Source of the DNA: Batillaria attramentaria
Taxonomy: Eukaryota; Mollusca; Gastropoda; Batillariidae
Direction of reading: 5' to 3'
DNA length: 64,000 nucleotides
Assembly: GCA_018292915.2 (NCBI GenBank)
Contig: JACVVK020000202.1
Location: 442,501 to 506,500, forward strand
The notes beneath the pieces were generated by a model. That model worked only from the letters and a program-made list of their open reading frames with translations. It ran no database searches and had not been told where the DNA came from. A program made the position numbers and the translations under genes. Position 1 is the stretch's first letter; the number at the start of each line of letters is the position of its first letter. Shown here piece by piece: positions 56,890 to 64,000 of this stretch.

Positions 56890-57352
56890 GGCCAGAGTTT
56901 GTACTACTGTAGTTCACCCTATGCCCTAATTCCTACACTACAAACTCTCTAGACTGGAGTTCATTATTCCCAAGTTCTCAAGGTTCCCAAGTTCAATCTC
57001 AAAACTTTCGGTGAGCGCTCTTTCAGTTTCTGTGCCCCCCAGGAATGGAATTCTCTGCCTCCCTCCCTTAGGAACACCCAGACCCTCCCACAGTTTAAGT
57101 CAAAACTAAAGACTCACCTATTCAAGATAGCATATGATCTGTAGAATCACTACCCCTCCTGACAGCCCCCCCCCCTCCCGCACACATACTTGGTGTTTCA
57201 TGTTTCATGTATGCGTGAGAATGTGTGTGTGTAGCGCACTGAGTGTTCTTTGAGCAGATTGTTAGCGCTTTATAAGACCTATTATTATTATTATTGGGAA
57301 AACACGGCTTTATAAGACCTATTATTATTATTATTATTATTGGGAAAACACG
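56890..57352 (+). mobile_element. CR1/Jockey-type LINE 3' fragment with (ATT)n tail
   Basis: The frame ending at 57144 encodes KTFGERSFSFCAPQEWNSLP and FKSKLKTHLFKIAYDL, the conserved C-terminal end of many CR1/Jockey RT proteins. An upstream stop shows decay. The 3' UTR ends TTTATAAGACCTATTATT, and the last ~40 bp are duplicated in tandem (57271-57310, 57311-57352). Confidence 0.8.
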
Positions 57353-57825
57353 GATGGAAATCTTCGGTCCGTGGCGCACCCAAGTTCGTGCAGCAGGTAG
57401 CAATAAAGCGGCAAAACTGAAACGAAGAAGAACCTCAAGAGAAATACATCTTACTGTTGAAAAGTTGTTCATGGGCAGGTAGATGAGCGCTTCTAGCGTC
57501 GATTTACGATCTTGCGGTGAACATTTGTAACAGGGGGCCATCCGAGTAAACAGTACGCTCCCCTTTTCGTTGTCTCGGATTTCCCACACCTATAATTTCA
57601 GTCTTTGCGAACCTCAGGTCGGGCGACACAAGAAAAAAACGTACAGCGACTTCGTTGGGTTTCTCAGTAAAGGTTGCAGTGTCACGGTAGGGTCTTATAG
57701 TTGTCACGCCTTTGATTCCAACCCAAGTTGCCACCCAACCGACACACAGTCAAAATCCCCGCCGCCCCACAATGTTCCGAACAGCGTTTGTGAACTGAAT
57801 GTAGAAATCGGACTCGGGCCTTAAA

Positions 57826-58340
57826 CTCCCTAACCCTGACTTTTACATGTGGGCCCTGGCTCCGCATGTAGAAGTCGAGGTTAGGGATTTTAGCCCCGGG
57901 TTAGAGTCTAACCTCGAGCTAAACTAGCTCTAGGGGTAAATTTTCTGTTCTTTTTGTTTTAAATCGGGAAGCGGGTCCATTCCAGCAAGATGCGTAAGCC
58001 GTTATGGAAGGATTTATTTCTTCCTTTCTTCGCATCCTTTTTTTTTTTTTTTTTTTTTGTTTCTTTTGCCCGCTCAGGGCCCGCATGTAAAAATCATATT
58101 TAGGGAGTTTTAGCCCCGGGTTAGAGTCTAACTATTTCTATGGTTAATTTTTTTTCTTTTTCTTTTTAAATCATAAACCGGGTCCATTCCACCATGGTGC
58201 CTAAGCCGTTATGAGAAGGATTTTTGTCTTTCTTTCTTCGCTTTCTTTTTTATTTATTTTTGTTTGGGTGTTTCTTTTGTCCTAGTCTGGGTTAGGCTCG
58301 TAGCCTTGGGTTAAATTAACCTCGACTTTTACATTCGGGT
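57826..58340. mobile_element. MITE cluster: inverted end plus two tandem copies
   Basis: CTAACCCTGACTTTTACAT and the following GGGCCC are the complement of the left end of the MITE at 16734, head to head with a copy starting near 57855. A second copy begins at GGGCCCGCATGTAAAAATC (58078) and ends near 58340 with GACTTTTACATTCGGG. Both copies carry GCCCCGGGTTAGAGTC and GGGTCCATTCCA. Confidence 0.8.
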
Positions 58341-58345
58341 TCTGG

Positions 58346-58605
58346 ACAGTGACGGCGTATGTAATTCTGGCACTGAGCCAACAGAAGCGAACTTGATGAT
58401 CCGGCGACCACACAGAGCGCCCTAAAAGTCGTGGAATTTGAATATTCCACCGTTCGCGCAAAGTGTTAAACAACATTGTGTCGCATTTAGAGCTGTACTA
58501 ATCATCACGATAGAGTATTTCGAGCGTACAGGCGCACTCACGAACGAAACTTGTTTCAAAACATAAGCTGGCTTAGAAAAGATGGAAATAACCCGTTTAA
58601 CTCTT
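58346..58605. repeat. Dispersed repeat X, copy 2
   Basis: Starts at GGACAGTGACGGCG immediately after the MITE end; shares all blocks with 45107-45385 in the same orientation. Confidence 0.85.
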
Positions 58606-58764
58606 TCCGCTACTCAGCAAAGGTAACAAAACTAAAGAGCCCAACACCTATTCCCGACAGAGATTTTGGAGAAATTTACCTAAATAGATATCGAAACTTT
58701 CTCATCATAAATGAGTGTTTCATTGTACACCTTCAAGTCACGTGACAAGATCTATTTTTGGTTG

Positions 58765-58767
<3 letters not shown>

Positions 58768-58820
<53 letters not shown>
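58768..58820. repeat. (GCGT)n microsatellite
   Basis: About 13 GCGT units. Confidence 0.95.
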
Positions 58821-59394
58821 TTTTTATTTGTCTATTTTGATGTCTGCGAGACACCTTTGTCAAATTTCCATCATTAGCCTGCTTTACGTCCTATGGCTTT
58901 TAGCCCTTAAGCACAAGTTGTTCCTGGCATGTGTCTTTGGCTGCTTGGCTGGGCGAGTGTCTTTGGGGTGGATATGGGCTGTTTTGCTTTGCTTTGGGCA
59001 ACGTCAGTCAAATTTCCCAGAGTTTTGTCCATTTGTATGATCACCCTCTACACTAACTGACTCTTTAGTGACTGGGACTGCCGCTGCTACCTTATCACTG
59101 TGCTGGTCTGGGCTTGCCGCCATGGAACTGCAGCAAACTTTCTACATACATGCGAACAAGCCTCTCTAGCAGGCTTCACTGGAGACACATACACTTGACA
59201 TTCCGTTTACTTTATGAAATATGAATAGAAAATTCAACTTTGATAGACAACAGTTTTGTGTGGGTGATGCGTGGCTGAACCTTTGATCGAAGTCTCCCGT
59301 CACGGATGAGTTAACACAGTCAGACAAACAAACGGACATACGACAAAAAGTCAGCGAAAGAAGACCAAGTCCAACGCATGCGAGTTTTGTGGGC

Positions 59395-59400
59395 TTTATT
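59395..59400 (-). terminator. Candidate polyadenylation signal of the Met/Gly/Gln-rich gene
   Basis: First AATAAA on the minus strand downstream of the stop; it implies a 3' UTR of about 850 nt without other repeats, itself unusual in this window. Confidence 0.5.
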
Positions 59401-60248
59401 CTTGTACCGTGCAAACAACCAGAAGCATTCTCGGCAAATAATGATGAAATGACGACACACCTTGTACTGTGAGTGCAATCGGTTGAAAAAGAAATGTGGT
59501 GAATGGTTTCTGATTTGAGTCATTCTATGGAAAACGGCAAAACACGAAAAGAATGAAGATGAAAACGGCGAAACAGGATCGTTTAAAAAAAAGAAAAAAA
59601 AAAAAAGGGTCGCGGTATTTTGTACCACTGTGGACCAGTGCCATACCGAGATGCCTCATATCTAGGTACAGTATCTTTAGTGTACAATCAAAATAGCTTT
59701 TCAGATTTTTAGAGGCATTTTTGTTGTTTTGTCTCTCTACTCTTGCTGCCAGGAATTGCACACAAAAAAATTGGAATAGCAATCGACATGGACAAACGGC
59801 GAACAAGTTTATGAAGAACATGAGAAACAAGAGGAGACCGAGTGAAGATCGCCTCATTCAAACTCATCAAGGTCAATGCAATGTCATGACAACAAGTTAA
59901 TGAATTCAACAGATGCGAACATCATTGGATACCTTACTCTCTAAGATAGGTCATGTGACGCCCTGAGATACGCACACCATGAAAAAAAAGACCATGGCTT
60001 CGAAGCGACCAAGCCGAAACGATTGTAAATAAAACCAGTTCACGCGTGGCTTCCGCAGAAGTTCCTACACCGGCTGACGAAAGGGCTCGCTCGCTCGTCT
60101 GGCCTGATCTTCAGCAGTAATGATTGCACCTCGCCAAAGTCTCAGTCACTTCGTCAACCCCCAGAGAGACGGAGCTAAACCGCCTCGATGGCAAAAGGAT
60201 TGATTTAGAATTAGAGTTCAAGAAATACACAGAGACCTGTCCCATAGT

Positions 60249-61006
60249 CTAGAACATCATGGCAAACAAGGGGAGAGCCATGGGGTTGCTGAAGAGGCTG
60301 TTGCCGGAACCTCCAGTGCTGGGGGCAGCTGCGCCCATTGGAAGCTGCATGCCTGGGCCAGTACTCTGCTGCTGCTGCTGCTGCTGCTGCTGTCCACCGA
60401 ACAAGTCACCGAACAGGCCACCTCCGTTGCCCATCTGACCCATCTGACCCATCTGGCCCATCTGACCCATCTGGCCCATCTGACCCGTTTGACCCATCTG
60501 ACCCATCTGACCCATCTGGCCCATCTGGCCCATCTGACCGGCCTGACCGGCCTGACCACTGTTGCGCATGTTGTTAAAGAGGAGGTTGCTCATGGTCCAG
60601 CCGTCGGGGGAGTCGATCATCTGGGAGGTGAGGAAGGGAGCAATGGAGGGGTTCAGCCCGGGAATGGAGCGCGACAGCATGCGGGACATCATGTCGGACA
60701 TCATGGACTGCATCATCTTCTCGAACCCGCCGCGCAGGTAGTAGACCTGGTTGAGGCGACCGAAGCGGGACAGATGCGGGAGCATGAAGGCGCGCATGAG
60801 GTTGTCCCCGCCTCCCAGGGCGGCGAGCCCCAGCACGGGGTTCATCAAGGGATTAGCGCCGGCGCCGGAGTTGGGGTTGGCTGGCAGGGTCGGGGTTCCG
60901 CCCACGGCACCCAGAGGTCCGCCACCAAGTCCGCCTTGTCCCAAAGGACCTCCCATGTTGGTGATTGCTGGGTTATTGGCTGGGGCTGGGCTTGGGGTGG
61001 TTTGAG
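60249..61006 (-). CDS. Exon 2 (mature protein) of the Met/Gly/Gln-rich gene
   Basis: Begins CT completing an Ala codon, so the mature chain likely starts at Ala-Gln after the signal peptide. Ends TTC TAG. The frame is open throughout and codon use is GC-rich, unlike the flanks. Confidence 0.92.
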
Positions 61007-62058
61007 CTGGAAATCAGACAGTGATTATCTAATGAGATGTCTGGACGAGGCACAAACCCTTTTTCTTTTCTCTCTTGCATTTTGCTGTCGTTTGTGGGAG
61101 TGGTGGTGGTGGTTTTCTTTTTTCTTTTTCTTCTTTTTTTCACTCCCCCCCCCCCCCCCACCTTGTTCTTTTTTATTTATTTATTTTTTTTTTTGGTTTC
61201 TTTCTTTTGTTTCTTTTTTCTTTTCTTTTTTCTTTTTTGTTTCTTTTTCTTTTTTTTTAATCGTTGGAGGCATAAACAATAGTGAACCTTACTAACACCA
61301 ACAAATTTTAATTCGTTTTGTTTTGTGAACAGAACAAAACAATTATAACAAGATTTAAGATTTCATTGATTATTATTATCATTATTATTATTATTTACTT
61401 TATCAGTAGACCACAACAGACGGTTAGATTTCACCCACGAAACTTTCACGAAACGAAATGAAACGTAAGTCGTCAATAAATTCGAAATTTAAAGAAGATG
61501 TGAAACGGGCATAGCAATGTACAGTACATGTGACATACACACGCAAGATCGTTTGGTATGGTATGGTATGGTAGACTTCTCCTCGGCGCACATATCCATC
61601 TCTGCTGAAATGCTCACGGCGCCGCAGGGCTGGAGGACGAAGCAGTGAAAGCCTGCTGCCGTTAAGCGCTACTTTGTGTGCAAATCTCCACCCTGCTATT
61701 CACTCTGGTGCGTGCGACAGTATTTCTGTTTACCACGCCACCGGCCACAGCCTACTCTTCTTCGAAAGATGAACGTGGGATTTTTAGCGTGCACACTTGA
61801 TGTTTGTGCGTGCGTGTGTACACGAAGGCGAGACAGGCACCGCAAACGAGTCTGCACATGGATTTGACTCGATATGGGAAGGAAAAATCCCACCATATTC
61901 CTGCCCACCGGGGACTCGAAGCCGGCAGCTCAGGATCCGCAGTCGGATTCCTTAACCACTAGACCAAATCCCCTGTTTCAAAGAAAAGACAGATGGAGGA
62001 GACACTCACCGGCGGCCAGAGCCAAGCAGGCAGCGAAGAAGACCGTGAACGGATTCAT
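60249..62058 (-). CDS. Secreted Met/Gly/Gln-rich repeat protein (2 coding exons, 268 aa)
   Basis: Exon 1 at 62010-62058 (acceptor side in the 5' UTR, donor GTGAGT) and exon 2 at 60249-61006 (acceptor TTCCAG) join in phase 1 to give 269 codons. Residues 1-16 form a signal peptide (NPFTVFFAACLALAA). A Thr/Pro/Ala/Asn linker and a Gly/Leu-rich segment (34-53) follow. A central region (about 75-165) has LPHLSRFGRL, VYYLRGGFEK and a Met-rich helix MMQSMMSDMMSRML. About 14 GQM/GQA/GQT triplets occupy 168-209. Nine Gln lie at 222-230, and the end is hydrophobic (MALPLFAMMF). I do not recognise a family. The composition suggests an extracellular structural or matrix protein (shell, byssus-like, egg capsule or mucus). 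TATA promoter and non-coding first exon suggest strong tissue-specific expression. Confidence 0.88.
60432..60555 (-). repeat. 9-bp coding minisatellite (GGTCAGATG-type)
   Basis: In-frame GGTCAGATG/GGCCAGATG units encode the GQM triplets, mostly synonymous T/C variants; next to it a (CAG)9 run encodes poly(Gln) at 60367-60393. Confidence 0.93.
61007..62009. other. Intron 2 of the Met/Gly/Gln-rich gene
   Basis: T-rich low complexity at 61115-61260, an (ATT)n run near 61375-61395, and SINE-C. Confidence 0.65.
61650..61975 (-). mobile_element. SINE-C, uninterrupted
   Basis: Minus-strand head GGTCTAGTGGTTAAGGAATC and B-box-like GCTTCGAGTCCCC; body ACTCGATATGGG..AAATCC, GTGTACACG, CCACGTTCATCTTTCG. 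It shows the empty site of the MITE insertion seen at 16734. Confidence 0.85.
62010..62058 (-). CDS. Exon 1 (signal peptide) of the Met/Gly/Gln-rich gene
   Basis: ATG in context AAACAAAATG. An acceptor TTTCAG lies 8 nt upstream of the ATG, implying a 5' UTR intron. Donor GTGAGT. Confidence 0.88.
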
Positions 62059-62066
62059 TTTGTTTC
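62059..62066 (-). other. 5' UTR segment directly before the start codon
   Basis: Eight bases between a TTTCAG acceptor and the ATG; defines the second part of a split 5' UTR. Confidence 0.6.
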
Positions 62067-62925
62067 CTGAAAGGTTTAAGAAAAGAAAACAAACGGTACA
62101 ATCAGATAGCGGTTCACAATTCTTCACTGTCAGAATGTAGACAGTGAAAATGGAATTTCAGGATGTCGGCCTTACTTCTGGGTTTTTTTGTTGTTGTTGT
62201 TGTTGTTTTTTGTTCTTGTTTTTTGGCAACGTTTTCTAAATTTGAAAATAAAAAGCAGGGTATGGAAATAACTTTGTTTTGAAATAAAAAGGAAGGTTCA
62301 GGTTCGTGACGATAGAATAAAATTGAGTCACCATAGTTTTTGTTTGGTTACTCGTGCGGACTCGTGAGAACCTATTGTGTGCAATTTACAAACAAATCAA
62401 ATATTAAATTAAAAATATTAAAACAAATTAAAGCATTGCTTTAATGAAATTTGCATGAAATCCCTGCTTTTTTCCAAGTTCTTTGGGGGGGGGGGGCTTT
62501 AGACGGGGGGGGGGGGGGGGGCTTTAGACTGAATGAAGGTCAGTCCTTTTCATTCTTGTTCACACCGTCAGTTCTAAACAGTGAACATGCAGTGCCATGA
62601 TATCAAAAGACCTTGCAAACAGTGCGATCTTTAAGAACTTTTTTTAACGGTACACATATCTGGTGCTTTGGTCACCATGAAAACTGTTAAATCCAACATT
62701 TTCCTTTCCATATAATCCATACATTTCTGAACCCTTGACATGTTCAAAAATTCAGTGAGAGGGAGAGGGGGGGATATCAAGAAAACAAGAGCGGTAATTA
62801 AATTTCTTTTAAGATCACACCAACAGGCGTTAGTGAAAGGCATTAACTGGCTGCCCAAACAGTGTTTAAGAGACAATGGTGGAAAAAAAATCAGCAAGTG
62901 AAAAGGAAAAGTTGGTAAAACCTAC
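62067..62925. other. 5' UTR intron of the Met/Gly/Gln-rich gene
   Basis: G-runs at 62485-62520 within a short tandem duplication (GGGGGGGCTTTAGAC twice). Nothing else recognised. Confidence 0.5.
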
Positions 62926-62982
62926 CTGAAGCAGCCCCACCAGATGGAGTATCGTATCCTGATTGAATGCGAAGACAAGAAT
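62926..62982 (-). other. Predicted non-coding first exon of the Met/Gly/Gln-rich gene
   Basis: Lies between the TATA box and a consensus donor (GCTTCAG before GTAGGT). Non-repetitive, about 55 nt, no ATG-led ORF of note. Confidence 0.6.
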
Positions 62983-63009
62983 GGCTTCTGGATGCTCGAA
63001 CCTGCCCTG

Positions 63010-63017
63010 TTTATATA
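63010..63017 (-). promoter_or_regulatory. TATA box (TATATAAA) of the Met/Gly/Gln-rich gene
   Basis: Minus-strand CGCTATATAAACAGGG, about 30 bp before the predicted first exon. Upstream is C-rich low complexity (63058-63190 on the plus strand). Confidence 0.65.
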
Positions 63018-63190
63018 GCGGCTCGAACTCTGTCCCGTCCCCTACGACTTGTCAACCCCCCCCCCCCCCGCCCCCTCCTCCCTCCTCCCCCCCCCTCAAC
63101 CCACCCTTCTTCCCTCGAAAGCCATCACCATCCACGCCCTCCCCCCCCCCCCGCCTCACCTTTCACCCCGCCCTTCATCCCCCCTGCCTC

Positions 63191-64000
63191 AACATGTCTG
63201 GCCTGTCTTGAGAAGATGAACAGCCCCTATTCCAGGGAGAGAACACTTGTCATGAGTTATCTGCTCCTGGTCTCGCCCTCTTGTTTCGACACGCTATTGC
63301 CCCTTTGACCCTGCGTTGTGACGTTGCTGGTACAACGTCATCTTCCGCATCAGACATTGGTAAAATGTCATGGTAATGACAAAGAATGACAATGCTGACG
63401 AAGAGGATGGTGCTGATGACAATGATGTTTACGCTGATGGACGACCCAAAATTGAGCAAAAACAGTGTTGTTTTTGGTATTGCGTGTGTTTGGTTGTCTG
63501 TTTTGTTGTATTTTGTTGCTGTTTGTTTGTTTGTTTTTGTGTTGGTGTTTTTTGTTATTGTTGTTGTTGTTGCTGCTGCTGGAGGGGGGGGGGCTGTATT
63601 TTTTAGGGGTCGGGGGTACGCCTTATGGTATGACCCAACAGCTGCTAGAAATTATAAAAAAATTAATAAAAAACACTGATGACGTAAATCGCTTCTCTAC
63701 GACCCCAAAATAGGATTCAGTCCCAGGAGGTACAAACACTTGCATAAATTGTCTTCACTGACTAGGCAACCGCGTATTAGACTGACGCACGTGGCAATGT
63801 AACATGATTCAGATTTATATCTATCTTTAGCCCTCGTGAATTAATTGTGCGTTGATCTCGCCAGTACGGGACGTGTTTTTGCTTCGCAGTTCAAGTCCGT
63901 CGTTCGCTCAGCACGCATGCGCGATGACGTTTGAACTCGCAAGGCGCATGACTGTGTCACAGCAATAAGCTCAAAATGTTTCTGTTCCAATTATAATTCT
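63191..64000. other. Gene-free right flank
   Basis: A (GTT)n/T-rich tract at 63480-63610. No gene seen; the window may end before the next one. Confidence 0.5.

Noticed and set aside
57570..57824. 84-codon plus-strand ORF ahead of the MITE cluster
   Set aside because: It ends in the MITE terminal repeat and has no recognisable domain.

Overview
The window looks like nuclear DNA of a lophotrochozoan animal, most probably a marine gastropod mollusc. This is inference. It rests on intron-rich genes with GT-AG splicing, a secreted SH3b plus PGRP architecture of the kind known from molluscs, very long (CA)n/(GT)n/(CT)n microsatellites, and several tRNA-derived SINE families scattered through introns and intergenic DNA. 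Nothing here looks bacterial, organellar or viral.

Four protein-coding genes can be supported. Two are tandem peptidoglycan recognition protein paralogues on the minus strand. PGRP-A spans 4165-13875 (six coding exons, 279 aa predicted). PGRP-B spans 16088-20699 (six coding exons, 269 aa predicted). Each encodes a signal peptide, a bacterial-type SH3b domain and an N-acetylmuramoyl-L-alanine amidase/PGRP domain. Both keep the zinc ligands and the Gly-Trp/Arg markers of DAP-type peptidoglycan preference. Their exon lengths and splice phases match exon by exon, so they arose by tandem duplication. Each first exon appears to code only three residues. A 36-bp inverted scrap of the last PGRP exon lies just upstream of PGRP-B exon 6. 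The third gene is a class A bHLH transcription factor on the plus strand (50611-51672), possibly driven from a TATA-containing non-coding exon near 40.1 kb. The fourth is a secreted Met/Gly/Gln-rich repeat protein on the minus strand (60249-62058) with a 5' UTR exon and a TATA box at 63.0 kb.

The rest is repeat-rich. 0-4 kb: a ~160-bp satellite and SINE scraps. 4-21 kb: the PGRP pair, whose introns hold two minisatellites, a TA-flanked MITE, SINEs with clean target-site duplications and a MITE nested in a SINE. 21-35 kb: microsatellites, retrotransposon 3' ends, SINEs and a triplicated segment. 35.8-37.6 kb: a 30-bp minisatellite of about 39 units flanked by inverted repeats. 40.8-41.0 kb: a fold-back element with a 12-bp target-site duplication. 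41.6-44.1 kb: a 5'-truncated, frameshifted non-LTR retrotransposon. 45-50 kb: further SINEs and LINE fragments. 53-59 kb: gene-free.

The two PGRPs plausibly act together in extracellular peptidoglycan sensing or cleavage; no functional link to the other genes is visible. The strongest new signal is a three-helix RNA hairpin shared by four retrotransposon 3' tails, with compensatory base changes, each tail abutting a (TC)n tract. It is probably the template feature recognised by the reverse transcriptase.
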